DNA of 64,000 nucleotides. It comes from Gambelia wislizenii. Taxonomy: Eukaryota > Chordata > Lepidosauria > Squamata > Crotaphytidae. A program made the position numbers and the translations under genes. Position 1 is the stretch's first letter. Every line of letters begins with the position of its first letter. Where the stretch lies: assembly GCA_030847615.1 (NCBI GenBank), contig JAUMIR010000005.1, forward strand, positions 247,232,645-247,296,644, given 5' to 3'. Of this stretch, positions 21,731 through 35,196 are shown one piece after another. Below the pieces are notes generated by a model. The model saw only the letters and a list, made by a program, of their open reading frames with translations, did not search any database and was not told the origin of the DNA.

Positions 21731-24054
21731 CCCAAAGATGCATGACAAAAACAGTTGATCAGACAGAAACACAGTGCACAGCCTCTTCTGTGATAAACAT
21801 GCTCCCAGGAGACTAAATTTTTAATGTTATTTCTCTTGGCACACAAGCCATTCCCTCATGACACACAGTTTGTAAATTACTGCTCCTTGTTCCTAAAACT
21901 GCTCTAAATTTTCAGAGTAAATGTGAACAAGATTTCATATTGGGCAACTACAGCTAACATAAACATATAAATACTTACATTTTTGCTCTCTTCCAAGAAA
22001 CTATCTTATTAAGTCTGACCTTACCCATTTTAGGCAAAATGAGAAACCTAACTGCAACAGGGTAATTCTGACAGAACCTATTTAAGTAGGATTGAATAAT
22101 GGGTATACAGTACTGCTTTGTCTCCAGAGAATATTTTGCTCTCTCATTCCAGTCTACTCTGGGGTTTGCAAAGTGCTACATTATCTTGAACTGCTTTTGA
22201 GTACCAATCCCCAGTTACTTCCAGGACCAGATGTTTATGTAAAATATCCACCCATCTTGCTGTTGCATTACTCACCCTGGCAGCCTGGAAAGTTGGACAC
22301 AAAAACATAGCAACCTTTCCAACACAAACAGGTCCCGCCAAAGCCCAATGCCTGTCTTTTCATTATATGCCATGTTTTTCTCTGAACTGTGACATACCAA
22401 AGCCAGGTGGAAGGATGGGTTTTGTTGTTTTAAAATGCTTAAAGATAGTGGGGTCACAATCTCAAGTGAAATGTATCATTTTCAATTTGCATACCACTGA
22501 GTCATTGGAGAAGCATATTGTGTTGTTAGAAAGAAGAAAAATCCATTTTCTACTTTGTTTATCTCATTAATGTTGTGTATTTACCACTATGTATATACAT
22601 AGTGTCCATGTATTTGATACTAAAGGAAAGTGAACACAGGATTCATTAAGCCCTTTGGAGAGCAACTTCAATTTACACTACAGTCAGAGACTGCCAACGG
22701 TATGGTGATGTTGGGGCATGAAAGAGGACCTGCGCCATGCCAAGCCAACAAATGAGGAACCATACCTGTATCTAGGCCTAGCAAGTGAGCTACCATACAT
22801 TTCCTTGGAGACTGAATGCAGCAGTTGCAACAGGAGGCACACGAGTGAGTGAACAGCATTTTCAATTGTTACTGCCTTTGTCTGCCTTTGTTACAAGCTA
22901 AGCAAAAAATCACTCCCTCAAGCTAGTAGCAGAAACTGTGTTCAGACTAGTTATTTTTGCAACCTAAGCAATTGCTAATCTTCCTCTGCACACCACTGAG
23001 TCATTGGAGAAGCGTATTGCATTGCTGGGATTAAAAAGACGATTTTCTTATGTCTCATGCTTTCTGAATGTTATAAGCCCATTCATTTTGCTACTAGCAT
23101 TGAACAAGGAAAAACAGGGAACACACTGTACAGTACTATGGAAGAACTACATAAAGAATCAACATTCAGATTCCCCTTTCATTGCTCCACTTACTGCACA
23201 CCAAAAGCCATTTTGAACAAAAGCATCATATCTGCTCTACTTACTTTTTCAAACATTGGTACAATATCTAAAAGACTCTCCAACAAAGCCTCAACTCTCT
23301 TTGTAGGCTCTCTATATGGCAAATCTAAAACTGATAGAAAGGAAATACTTTCCTCACACCACATACAATTATACTATAGAATACACACTGCTACAGGATG
23401 TGGCAGAAGCCAAGAATTTAATGCATTTATTTTTAAAAAGATTTGCTGCAGATGACAGAATCTCATCGGACTGCAATGAATTAATGTAGCCCAAAGTAAT
23501 TATATCTGATTTGTAGCTCAAGGCCCACAATCTGCCACAATAATACAGAAAATACTATCCAACAGCAAATACTAACATCCCCTAAAAATGTGTGGAAATT
23601 TTAAAAAAATGTTGACTAAAATACAAAAGATAGCAGCTGGAAACCCTACGCTCATGATCCACATTTTCTATGTGACCCACTTCCATGCAGCTGCCTACCT
23701 ACAAGTTACAGGACAACCTATATCAAGATGTTTCCTCAGGCAGGAAGGACCTATTGTAAATGGCTGCCTAATTTTGTGTTTTCTATAAGAAGAAGAAGAA
23801 GAAGCCAAGGCGGATGGGCACCAAGACTAACCCTATACACTAACCCTATACAGACCAGTGCAGGTGTCCTCACTATCACACAGAGTCTCAGATCCAAAGA
23901 CAGAAATGAGCTCACAGGGTTAACTCTGAGAAACATTACAATCAGCTGGTCTGTTTACAAAGCAGGGAAGTTTTAAAAACTGGAATAAAGAATTCACCTC
24001 CACCAACCCACTCCCAGTCCTATCCTGGCTATCAGTAGATTACAAAGAATTAAC

Positions 24055-24190
24055 AGGCAAATACCAGGTGCTGTAGGCATTATTTCAGAGGAAGGAACTG
24101 GAAAAACCACATCTTGAGAATTTGTTGCCTAAGAAAACCACATGAAATTCATGAGGTTGCCATAAGTCAACAGGGGACTTGAAGTCACAG
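24055..24190 (+). mobile_element. 5S-derived SINE, 3' half
   Basis: It begins at the 5S-derived 3' end (AATACCAGGTGCTGTAGGC) and runs through the family tail to ACTTGAAGTCACAG. The head is missing. It is directly followed by a second, complete copy in the same orientation. Confidence 0.75.
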
Positions 24191-24191
24191 C

Positions 24192-24426
24192 CTATATACC
24201 CTAAAGGCACCAGATCCTGTCTGATCTTAGAAGCTGAGATGGGTCAGCACTGGTTAGTACTTGGATGGGAAACCACCAATGAATACCAGCTGCTGTGAGC
24301 TATATTTCAGAGGAAAGAACTAGCCAAACCACCTCTGAGTATTCCTTTTAAGAAGCCCCTATGAAATTCATGGGGTTGCCATAAGTCAACAGGTGATTTG
24401 AAGGTGCATGCATGCGTGCACGCACA
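24192..24426 (+). mobile_element. 5S rRNA-derived SINE, near complete
   Basis: CAGATCCTGTCTGATCTTAG, then GAAGCTGAGATGGGTCAGC and TTAGTACTTGGATGGGAAAC match the 3' two-thirds of 5S rRNA in order. The non-5S tail ends GGTGATTTGAAGGTGC with a purine-pyrimidine run. This is the best-preserved 5S SINE in the window. Confidence 0.85.
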
Positions 24427-24439
24427 GTAGGGGTAACTA

Positions 24440-24560
24440 TCCTGGCTAAAAAAAATACACAAATCATGGTGATACTTTTACTGGACCAATGAAAGGACAC
24501 AAAACATATTACAGTAATTTTCAATGCATAGTGGCTTCTTCATCAGATTCAGATGATAAA
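24440..24560. repeat. Fragment related to the inverted-repeat element at 36.6-37.3 kb
   Basis: It contains GTGATACTTTTACTGGACCAATG and TGGCTTCTTCATCAGATTCAG. These correspond in order to the terminal block of the element at 36587-37280, but are diverged. Confidence 0.4.
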
Positions 24561-24844
24561 AAATCTTCTGGGGGGAAAACTGACAGGGTCATATATGGGG
24601 GACTTAAGTCAATAAAACTATCTGCAGGGGTATGTGTTACTTTTATGGACTTTTATTGACTAGATCAGACCAAAGGTGTATCTAGTCCATCCTTCTTTTC
24701 ACCCACATAGTTTCAGCAAGTGACCCTCAATTCTAGTACTTATGGGGGGGGGGGACATGGAGGGAGGACTTTCTCCACACTATGCATAATTTTACACACA
24801 CACAATTATATGCAATGTTTCTAATGTTCTGGACATATCTGCAA

Positions 24845-24882
24845 GGCTGCAAGGAGTACATTTCCAAATCAGGAATCCGAAA
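24845..24882. repeat. Left member of 38-bp direct repeat flanking DIRS copy 2
   Basis: It matches 27464-27501 with two transitions. It abuts the intact 3' end of the truncated DIRS copy. Confidence 0.9.
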
Positions 24883-25204
24883 AGGAACGTTGGTCTTACC
24901 TGTGATACATTTTTTTTCCAGTGAAGAGGCGAAGAACATCCACATGCTTGGGTTGTCCCTCCCACTTGCTCCTAGAAGGCAGGTAACAGAATACTTTAGA
25001 ACTGCCCACCGGTGAGGTCATCTAGGAGGGACGACTCCCGGCTGGCCAGTCTATATTACAGCCTCACGATGCAGTAGCATCAGGAATCCGACCGTATGTA
25101 CATTCTTCTCTCAAGGTCACGAGATTTTCTTCTCTGCATCGGATGTTATACTGATAGTCCTCAGTCCATCCACCATAATTCCTCCCACTCGCCCTGGGTG
25201 GGCC

Positions 25205-25314
25205 CAGATGCTCTTCGCCTCTTCACTGGAAAAGAACGTATCACAGGTAAGACCAACGTTCCTTTTCCCAGTGGAGAGGGCTCCAGAGCATCCACATGCT
25301 TGGGATGTAGCAAG
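25205..25314 (-). repeat. ICR of DIRS copy 2
   Basis: It has the same two-part structure as in copies 1 and 3, with the junction core TTTT followed by CCCAGTGG. The right part represents a 5' terminus that this truncated copy no longer has. Confidence 0.85.
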
Positions 25315-25351
25315 CTCCAACCATGGGTGGGCATAGTGAGCTTTGTGATTC

Positions 25352-26387
25352 TTAAATCTGGACAATCTGCTGTAGCACTCTCCTGCCGAATGCGGCCTCC
25401 ACGGACTGCCACTTGTCCAGTCTATAGTGTCTCACAAAGGTTTGCGAAGACTTCCATGTCGCCGCCTTGCAGATCTCCTCCAACGGTGCATCCTTTTCCC
25501 ATGCAGCCGATGTTGCCGCACTTTGAGTGGAATGTGCCAAGATCCCCTCTGGTATCGGCTTATTCTGTGCTTCATAAGCAGTCTTGATGCAGCACCTAAT
25601 CCATCGCCCTAATGTGGAAGGAGGTATCTTTCGTCCCAAGTACTTGGTATGAGGTGAAACAAACATAGCCTTGGAAACTCTGAACTGAGCTGTATGCTTT
25701 ATGTAGATTTCCAACGCCCTGCGCACATCCAAGGTGTGCCAGATCCGTTCCAATTCCCTCTCCGGGTTCGGGCAGAAGGAGGGCAGCACGATCTCCTAGG
25801 CCCTGTGGAACGCCGAATCAACCTTTGGCTTGAAGTCTGGGTGTAGCAAGCACCACCAAATCCGTTCTGAAGATACACAGGTCCCGTCTGGTTGACATCG
25901 CTGTGAATTCCAAAACCCTTCGCGCTGAGGTAATTGCCACTAGGAAAAGTACTTTCCATGTCAAAAACTTTAGGGGTACCTCCTGCAAGGGCTCAAACGG
26001 ACCTACTGTTAGGGCCTTTAAGACTGTATGCAGGTCCCAAGACGGGGATCTGTGGACCATCGGGGGGGGGGCTAGGTTCGACAGACCTTTGATGAAGCAG
26101 CGAAGGTGGGGCTGTGCGGACATTGAGCACACCCGCTCCGGAGGTAAGAAAGACGTAATAGCCACCACCTGTCTCTTTACTGTGTTCGGTCAAAGCCCTG
26201 CCAGCACCCCATCCTGTAAGAAGTCCAGTAGAACCGGAACTGACACTTCTCTGAAGTCCAGGCTCTTCCACCTGTACCACCATCGAAAAACACGGAAGGT
26301 ATACGCGTAGATACGCTGCGTGGATTCGCGTCTGGATGCCAGGAATGTTCCGACTACTGGGCGTGAGTATCCTTTCGCTGTGAGCAT
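25352..26387 (-). pseudogene. DIRS tyrosine recombinase pseudogene, copy 2
   Basis: Three frame-disrupted blocks are collinear with the YR of copies 1 and 3: the N-terminus from the ATG at 26387 (MLTAKGYSRPV), the middle block 26168-25818 with ITSARRVLEF, and the C-terminal block 25789-25352 with HSTQ in place of HSTR and RHYRLDKW. Loss of the Arg in the HxxR box, together with the frameshifts, makes it non-functional. Confidence 0.85.
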
Positions 26388-26389
26388 CT

Positions 26390-27463
26390 GTCACTTAATC
26401 TCCACGTGCAGAGCTGTAGCCAGGCCGGGTCCAGGTGGAACACTTGTCCCTGGGTTAGTAGGTCATATCGAACTGGAATTGTTGCCGAATCCACTCGCAA
26501 GTCGAGGATGTCTGGAAACCAGCTCTTTTCGTGGCCATTCTGGCGCGATTAGGATGACTTCCGCTTTCTCCGCACGTACCCTGTTGATCAGTTTGGAGAT
26601 CAGTTGGACTAGGCGAAATGCGTAAAGTAACACTCAAGGCCAGGGGCAAGTCAATGTGTCCATGTCCTCTGCTCCCTCTGTTATGTAATGGGAGAAGAAG
26701 TGAGGGAGCTTCGCATTCACTGATGAGGCAAATAGATCTATCTCTGGGCATCCCAGGCATTGGGTGATGCTGTTGAACATCTCCTGATGGAGACTCCACT
26801 CTCCCTGGTCGATATCTGACCTGCTGACCCAATCCACCTTTAAGTTGAGGGTCCCCAGAAGATGTTCGGCTGCTATTGACGTGAGGCTCTTCTCTGCCCA
26901 CTTCAAGAGGCACGTCGACTCCGCCATGAGGGCCCAAGACCTGGTTCCTCCCTGGCGATTAATGTGCACTTTCATCATGATGTTGTCTGTTCGCACCAAC
27001 ACCACCGTGTTCTTTACCAGGTCGCCGAAGGCTAGAAGGGCCAGTCTGACCACCCTGAGTTCTAGCCAATTGATTCTGTGTGTCGCCTCCCTTGCTGACC
27101 ATCTGCCCTGGGCCAGATGGGGTCCACAATGGGCCCCCCATCCTCATAGGCTGGCGTCCATGGTAATTTGTAGCCTGTCCTGTTGCCACAACGGTCTGCC
27201 CTTGTGTATGGTCAGAGAGAGCCACCATTGGAATGACTCTTTTGACCTCCTGCGGTAATCTCACAGAGTGGTGTCTCTTGTTGGTTATCTCCTGCTGGTA
27301 AGGGAGTAGGAACCACTGAAGCATCCTGGCGTGAAACCTTGCCCATGGGAGACACTCTACTGCTGCTATCATTAGGCCCTGTAGCTGGGCTAGTGTCATG
27401 ACGTCTGTCTTGGGGGTTGAGATCACCTTCTGTATCTTCCTCTGAATTGAGTTGATTCACTCT
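26390..27463 (-). pseudogene. DIRS RNase H / methyltransferase remnant, copy 2
   Basis: The frame 27053-26634 has RTDN, HINRQGG and DWVSRSDIDQGEW, followed by IDLFASSVNAKLP, collinear with the RNase H to methyltransferase part of copy 1. RT upstream of about the middle of the gene is absent because of the truncation. Several frameshifts and stops are present. Confidence 0.85.
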
Positions 27464-27501
27464 GGCTGCAAGAAGTACATTTCCAAATCAGGAATCTGAA
27501 A
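27464..27501. repeat. Right member of 38-bp direct repeat flanking DIRS copy 2
   Basis: It matches 24845-24882 except for two transitions. It starts exactly where similarity to full-length DIRS ends. Confidence 0.9.
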
Positions 27502-30500
27502 TGGATGCATCCATGAACAGCAAGCCTCCAATAAAAATGAACAGTCCCTCTTTGGCTCCCTCACTTGTGAAGTTTAATCCCTTTGTTTCCTGAATCAAGA
27601 AATGGGATGCAATTGTCAAGCCCACTGGCAGCAATTCAGCAGGAGGAAATGCCATAAGGAGGGAAAAGCAGGCAGAGAAGCTGCAGCAGAAACTTTCAGA
27701 ACTTCCATCCAGAATACCAAGTAAGCACTTCAATGGAAAGAAAACCACATTGAGCCTAACCTCTTTCTAATTTACCTCTGCAATTATTTTCTTATTATCT
27801 TAACTGCAGATGCCTTATGGCCAAAAGCCAAGATGTTCACTGCTCATCTGTGACTACTTCCACTGACCAATAACCCTGTGGCAAGGCTGCCAGCACCAGC
27901 CTCCAGCACCTAATCCTTGGCAGGAAAGAATGTTTTGCAATACAAATACTAACATGCTACTGCTCCCACTGTAGATTTATTTGTTCAGTGTTTGTCCTGC
28001 ACTGTAACCAATTCAGGGAAAGTAGAAAACAGACTCCAAGGGAGGGATTTTATTGTGGTGCATCTGAAAATTCTTTTGTAGATTTGCTCTTGGTACAGAA
28101 ACCTAGTGCAAGTCATTTCTTATTTAACTTCAGTAGAAAACAAATAAAACAGGCTGTGCAATATAGGAAGAAAAGAAACTGGTCTCCGATAGACAAAGAA
28201 TGATTTTTTATATATATAATTACAACTAGCATTTCTGTTATCTATCCAAGATTGGGCAAGAGGGCTGACATGTCACAAGGGGATATTTCCAGATAAACTA
28301 GACCCCCAACATAAGCATGCCCATGTATTTATGAAACAGAATGCTAGTTGTGACCCTTTAGCTTTTAACATATACTGTATTGTGCAGAGGTGGGTGGCTA
28401 AGGGGCCACTGTTTGTTGGAATGTGTTCCTAGCTAATCAACAGAAGACAAAGACCCACTTGTGTTTGAGATCACATGAGTTGATCTGAATAACTAATCTG
28501 AAGAACTAGCCCCTGGTGGCTGAGCACTTGAGACCAACAATGCTCCATCAGATCCAGTGATGGAAGACTGCTCACAATGATAACATGTTCCCCATAAAGA
28601 GAGGACACCCATCACAATCCCTCTGTAGGCGGCAAGCATGTTTCACACACACACATAAAGAATGAGCTCCACCTGTGCTTTTTAGACAACACCCAGAGAT
28701 AAGAGCCAAATGCTCTTCAGAAAGTACCCAACCCTGGAGTTATCTTTCTGACACAGAGACTAGGTTGTGTCTCTCTTTCAAGCATCACAGCTGTCCATCT
28801 CCCTCCCTTCCCTCCCTCTCTCAGCAGTGAGATACAATATAGCAGATGTTTTGTGTGCCAAGGTGCTGTTCTTTTCCAGTATCAGCAAACTGGATAATCA
28901 CTACATTTTGTCCAACTGTACTTGTCGAAGAAGAACATTAGCTGTGGCCATTGCTACAGCTGGAAAGATGGAAGATTTCTATAAGCAATTAAGACTGCCA
29001 CAAGATGAGAAATAGCTAGCTAAAGCCATATGCAAGGAAGGTTTTCATAGCGTTCTTGCTAGAGAACACAAAAGGCATTCTCTCTCAACTGATAGGACAC
29101 TATCCAAATTGGCACAGTAGCTACACTTTACTTGTATTTTACTGTTATTAACACCAGCTGCTCATATATTGACTGAACTAGTCTGAATTTTGTTTCTTGG
29201 AAAATATTACATAGGAACTAAAGTTCTGCTCCAGTGCCCAAATTAAGCAATTGACTGATTGTGGGCTAGGGGTGGAGTGGGGGGACACCGACAATAATAA
29301 AAAGCACATTCACACTGGGAATCAAGATGACAATTGAGATCAATATAAATAAGGAAGAGAAAAGCAAACTACCAGTCCACAGCTGTGTGTCCCATTTCCA
29401 ACAGCTATTACAAATATTCCTGAGCAAGCCATTTAACATTTACAAAATAAAATAAAGGGAAATTGCAAACACAGCCCAGAGGACAGGGCAGAACAGAAAC
29501 ACAAGGCAGTTTTTTTCATCAGAGATGCCACACAGACACTTCAAAAGAACTCATTATGTGCTCATTCTATTCTATGGAACTCCATTTTTACAGAATGAAG
29601 TTTCTTTCATAACACTAACATATGAAACCTGTATGTATGTTTGTCTAGGATTTTTTCCCCCTATTTTGTCTATATCCCCTGTTGATATCCCAGGATCTTT
29701 TCCACAAAATTAAAATAAACCAGATTGACACCTCCCCAGAAACCCCCCCAAAAACCTCAACGTGATATTAAATTTGGATAATGTTAAATGGCGGGACATC
29801 TTACAATATTTTTTAACAGAAGCCATTTTCTTAAACTGATTAACCCCACCACACACACACACACACTTTAAGACCAGTACAAGATTATTTGTTCCATATT
29901 GGTTAGAAACAAGACAGATAAGATCTTCTTGACCTATTTCCCATCCTGTACAAAGAACAGAAATCTTTTACTCAAGCTTCTCTGCTAAAGACACACATTT
30001 TCTATGTTGGGGGAGAGGGTGGATTTTATACTTAGAGATTCAGCACTGAAAGCACTTACATGTCATCAACACGGGAGTGCAATGGGAGGTGGGGAGACAA
30101 AACAGCTTAATGAGAACTGAGTATGCTCTGTAATGAAAGGATGCTGATTGAAAAGTGTGGAACGGAATATCCTGGAAAAGTGCAAGGCTAGATCACTCCC
30201 TGGAACTCCACACTACCATACTGTATCACAGGGCCTGTTGGCCTCCACTTAAGGACAATCCATTATCAATCTGCGCCCATTGTGGGCAGTGGTGGGTGTA
30301 GCTCATGCCAAGCCATCAGTTTAAGTCTTTGTTTACCAAGTTCATAGACACAGCATCTGCTTCCCATAAAGAGAAGCAAGGCAGACAATGATGTTCCCCT
30401 TAAAACACTAGTCAAACAGTAGCTGTTTAAAACGTGGTCACTTTGGCAAGCATTTTTTTAAAAAAAGAAACCCCAAAACCTATTCATATCACAGCCAAAG

Positions 30501-33500
30501 AATCTGTTCTGTCTATTTGCATCCAAGATGTGTCTGGGTTGTCTAAATTTAAATTTAGACTCCAAATGAAAGGGTTCTTTGGATAGTCTCCTTTATATTG
30601 AGTTGCTGAATACATGTCACTCCCCCCCCCCCAATTACATGGGATTGGTACCCATGGTTTCACTTACCCGCAGTTTTGGGGGGGGGAGTCTCTCTAGGCA
30701 TCTGGAGGACCATAAGAGTCATGCTCAAGGCATCAGGAGGTCGTCCAGCACAATTCTATGGTCAACTTCTGCCTCTCTAGGCATTATCTAAGTCCCAGTG
30801 AAATTCTATGGTATTCTATGGCAGTACACTATTATACGCAGTTTCATGTACCATATCTGCAGTAAATCTGGGAATGTATCCCCTGCGTAAATGGAGGGTG
30901 ACCTGTACATGCAGGATCTGTGCTTCAATTCTGTTGCCCGTTGCCATCAAAGTAGTTAAGGAAAGCATCCCCTAAAACAGATGGGCTGGGAGGATCTTGT
31001 GCTTAATGCAATCTGTCAAGTCCTATTACTACAGGTACAAGGACAGGGCAACAAGGGTCACCAAGCCTTGCCCTCTGAGCAAGCCTCATTCCCAGAGGCT
31101 ATCCTGAAAGGAATTCTTTTTATTTCCAATTGCTGATTGGAGATATTAGGCAATTTCTCTCTTGGCTTCACTCCTTCTTCCCCTTTCCCCATGTGAAGAA
31201 AGACAGGGAAGGAATAAAGCAGTCTGTCCTCTCAGCTGGAGCTTCCAAGCACCAGATGGCAAGGATTTGTTCCTCTTTCCTTTTCATCATGTAGAAGAGC
31301 AACATCATCTCCTTAGGCCAGCAATGTTACTTTATTGCAGGACTTCTACCACTTCCCTGTGCAGGGCAGCTTCAAGTCAAAAAGGCTGAAGATGGAAGAC
31401 AGATGTCTCTTGATAGCAGTAGCAAAGTAACTGAAAAACTTGACTCCTTGACCAATAGCGATAATAGAAGCAAATCACACCTCCCAGTATCTCCCAACCA
31501 CCTCTCACTATTCTGGTAAACACTATCAAATCATCAGCTTTGTGCCAACCAACTCACTGATAACATGGGCATCCTTAAACAGATAGTTTTACATCTTAAT
31601 CCAGCCTCATCTCAGAACTCAAAATCTAGAACACCAAGAAGTCACTCTCCACACTTTCAGGCAAAAATCCAGCAATGTTTCTGTAACACACACATGTGTG
31701 TGCACACATCAAAGCACACATCTGTAATATTCATGACAATATAATACATTTCAACATATATTCACTATGCCAATAAAAGGATGCATATCAGAGTCTGTGA
31801 CATCCCCTATTTAAGTAACCTGTTTGGTTACATTACTGCCTTGCTGTGGTTCTTTACCACCCGCAAATAAAGCCTGTAAGGTCACCTCCATCTACAAAAA
31901 GAATTATTTCCTTCACTCTACTTTTTAGCCTTCTGCACCAGTCTGTCATAGTTGTTGATCAGCTGCGTACCTAGTGGTTCGCTAAAGTCCTTGCTTGAAG
32001 AGCCAGTCCCAACTGTTTTGGAGATGAGAAACTAAGGGCTACACATTGGGAAAGTACCACAGAGTTCAGTGGTCAAAACCTGAACATGGCCCTGGGTTCA
32101 GACCCCAGCATTTCCTTTTAAAGGGAGCAAAACAGCAACAACAAACAAACAAGGAAAACATCTACCTGAGACTCTGGAGAGGCACTGCTACTCTGAACAG
32201 ACAATAATGGATAAAGGATCTGACCTGTTAAGAGTCTAGAAAGTGGGGAAGAATGATAGCAGTTGCAGTCCAGCAACATCTGGAGTGGTACATAGTCAGT
32301 CCCCCATTCCTAAATTAGAATAAACTTTGGAAACCCTCATCCCCTTATGAGTCTTTGTCTAAACTGTACAATGGGAACAAGTGCACTTTAAAAAAAAATT
32401 TAAAAGCAGCAAGGAGCTGCAGCAAAACTCTTCTGTTTTGCTATGCCACGTCCATTTCCTAGCTGCTGTTCAAAAGCAAGGCAAGGCTTTGGTTTGGCTG
32501 CTTCATATTTATATTTGACCTTAACATAACATCACACAGAAGCCAACTCTTTCATTTTCTGTGAATTTTAACAGACACTGAATATTGTCTGAAGACAGCC
32601 ACAAAAACAAAGAATCAAAATCATGTTGCTCTTTTCAGGGGAGAGATGTAGGACAGGAGTTTACATTCCTACAAGACATCTTCTCTGGCACCCTAGAGGA
32701 GGAGTTGCATAAAGATTTGTACAAAGGCACTATGATATTGACAAGTTTCCTTTGCTCTCCCTTTCCAAACAATCCCTACAATGGAATTTTCCTTTTGAAC
32801 AGCTGCCCAACACTGGGTTGATGTTCTCATTGAATTCTGGTCTAGTAAAGGGGAAAGCCATCATCCCATTTGGAAACATGATTCATCTGATTAGTCATGG
32901 AGAGGTAAGTTGTCGCTTTAAGGAAAATATGTAGTAATTATGGAATAACAGGTGGAGGCTTGTGGTAGTGACACAGAGGAAGAGTGTGTAAAAAATATCT
33001 TTCTTTCTCTTTCATTCTCACAGTCCTAGACAATACTCACACACAAAATGTAGTCAAATACATTCTCCTTTCTCATCTTCTATTATGGTAATGGAGACCT
33101 AAAGCTTTTACTTCTGTCTTCAACTAACTGAAAACTGTGGCTTAATCTTATCCTTTAAGAAGAAACAAGGCAGGATACATAAACAATGGTAGAAATTGGC
33201 TTGCTTCCTTAATTTGTCCAAGTTTGAGTATAATACAAAATCTTCCTCCTCGTAGCTTCATTGGAGAAGAAGCAATAGAACACAGTCATACAATTTCTTC
33301 GTCTAACATCAAACCACAGCTTAATGTTAGATCTAAATTACACCAGAAGCTAACCACAGACCAACAGTTTGAAAATACAGTCTATTCCAGTCACTATCTC
33401 CAGCCCAAATGCACCAACTCTTTGTGGGGGGAGGCACTGTTTTTGAGAAGCTGAAAAAATGTTGTGATAATGGGTGCACTACATCTCCCATTATCTTCCA

Positions 33501-34240
33501 GCTCAGCAATCAGGTAAACAAAGGGTTAACTAGGGTCTGCAGAAGAACATTTCATAATGAAACTAAGATTTGGCTCTCTCACATCAGTTAGGAGTTCACT
33601 CATAAACAGGATGACAGAGGGGACAGAGGACAAATTACCTGCAACCAGTATTCACTGCATCTTTTCTGATGTTAAGTTTATCTGAGCCTGGATTTGGAAA
33701 AACCACTAGCTTTCTGCAAATGTACATTTTAACATACTTAAACCTATTACCTGATTTTACTTTCTGTGACCATAAAAAGTACCCCAGAAGATTTTAAGGG
33801 TAGTTCTAATTTTTTAACAAATGGGCATATCAAGTCAATGTGACTTGTGCATTCTTTATAATGACAAATATTTTGCCTGTCCCTAAAGGAATAGCCACTC
33901 AAATAACAAAACTATATAGTCTGTCTTTATTCTAGTTCTTAAGGTTTGCAAGTGCTTGCTAATCCTTTAGATTAAATAGCTCAAGTGTTCCAAGGTAGCT
34001 CATGTTCTCTAGTTTCCAACATTTGTCTGATACAACACTCGAACAGATTCCTTCATAAAAGTTAACAGCTGGGGCTGTTTGCCTCATAGTGTTGCAGGGA
34101 TGAATTCTGCACTGAAATATATTGGAGCAACTATATTAGCTTTAAATTACAGTTATTTAAAATGTGAATAAATGGCACCTACACACGTTGATTATTTTTA
34201 AAATAGAAGAAAGTATCCATTAGCAGGGTAGGAGCAACCA
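27502..34240. other. Largely unannotatable DNA
   Basis: AT-rich, with poly-purine and CA-type microsatellites (for example 29847-29868 and 31687-31706) and a degenerate Tigger-like patch at about 30600-30910. A MIR-like trace at about 32045-32110 has GGGTTCAGACCCC. No open frame resembles a known protein. Confidence 0.4.
30600..30910. mobile_element. Degenerate Tigger-like element
   Basis: CCATGGTTTCACTTACCCGCAG at the left, and ATCTGCAGTAAATCTGGGAATGTATCCCCTGCG then GGAGGGTGACCTGTA at the right, recall Tigger/MER2-type termini. The ends are not cleanly defined. Confidence 0.4.
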
Positions 34241-34339
34241 TGTTCTCCTGGAGTTTATTATACAGCAGAAAGAGGAAGCCAAGCATAGTCAGACACACAT
34301 TCTAGACTTTCCGAAAGCTGATTTGAGTAAACTTAGGGA

Positions 34340-35196
34340 AATACTAGGCGTGATCCCATGGTTAGGGATACTTAAAGAAAAGGGAGTTCATGATGGATAA
34401 GTTTCTTAAAAATGAGATATTAAAGGCACAACTTCAAACAGTTCCAATGAGGAAGAAAAATGGGAGGTGTCTAAAGAAACAAGGATGGATGTTGAAAGAA
34501 CTCTCAACTGAGCTAAAATTTAAAAAGGACATGTACAAAAAATGGAGGGGGGGTAATCATCAAAGAGGAATTCAAACAAATAGCCAGCACATGTAGGGAG
34601 AAAGTCAGAAAAGCTAAAGTGTGGAATGAGCTCAGGCTTGCTAGAGAGGTTTAAAACAATAAAAAGGGATTTATTTATTTTTTGTTATATCCATAGCAAA
34701 AGGAAGAACAAGGACATGGGAGGGCCACTGCATGGAGAAGATGGAGAAATGCTAACAGGGGACAGAGAAAAGGCAAAACTTCTCAACACCCTCTTTGCCT
34801 CCATCTTCTCTCAGAAGGAAATACATACATAATGGAGCAATGATGCAGTAGGGGAAAAGCAGCACAGAATACTTTAAAGATATAGTTCAGGAATACCTGG
34901 CCAATATAAACAAATTCAAGTCTCCAGGGCGAGATGAATGACATCCAAGAGTATTAAAAGAATTGGCAGAAGTAATCTCAGAACCACCAGCCATAATCTT
35001 TAAGAATTCCTGAACAACTGGAGAAGTCCCAACAGACTGGAGAAGAACAAATGTTGTCCACATCTTCAAAGGGGGGGGGGCGACAGGACACAAACAATTA
35101 TCACCCAGTCAGCCTGATATCAATACCAGGAAAAATTCTAGAACAGATTATTAAACAGCCTGTAAGCACTTAGAAAGGGATGGCTCCAGAGACCAG
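34340..35196 (+). pseudogene. CR1 LINE ORF2 fragment (reverse transcriptase region)
   Basis: The plus-strand frame from about 34926 reads HPRVLKELAEVISEPPAIIF, then TTGEVPTDWRRTNVVHIFK, and after a G-run frameshift NYHPVSLISIPGKILEQII. These are the fingers/palm-start motifs of CR1-like reverse transcriptases. Stops and frameshifts break it. The catalytic palm is missing, because the sequence jumps to the 3' UTR end after 35180. Confidence 0.8.

Larger units (their letters stand above)
24880..27463 (-). mobile_element. DIRS copy 2, 5'-truncated and decayed
   Basis: The 3' end is complete (terminus at 24880, ITR at about 24933-25053, ICR at 25205-25314). Gag, the RT palm and the 5' ITR are missing: similarity stops abruptly at 27463. 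CpG sites conserved in copies 1 and 3 are often TG or CA here, so it is older. Direct 38-bp repeats flank it, unlike normal DIRS insertions. Confidence 0.88.

Noticed and set aside
24192..24426. Functional 5S rRNA gene
   Set aside because: Only the 3' two-thirds of 5S is represented, it is diverged and it is fused to a SINE tail found in several copies.
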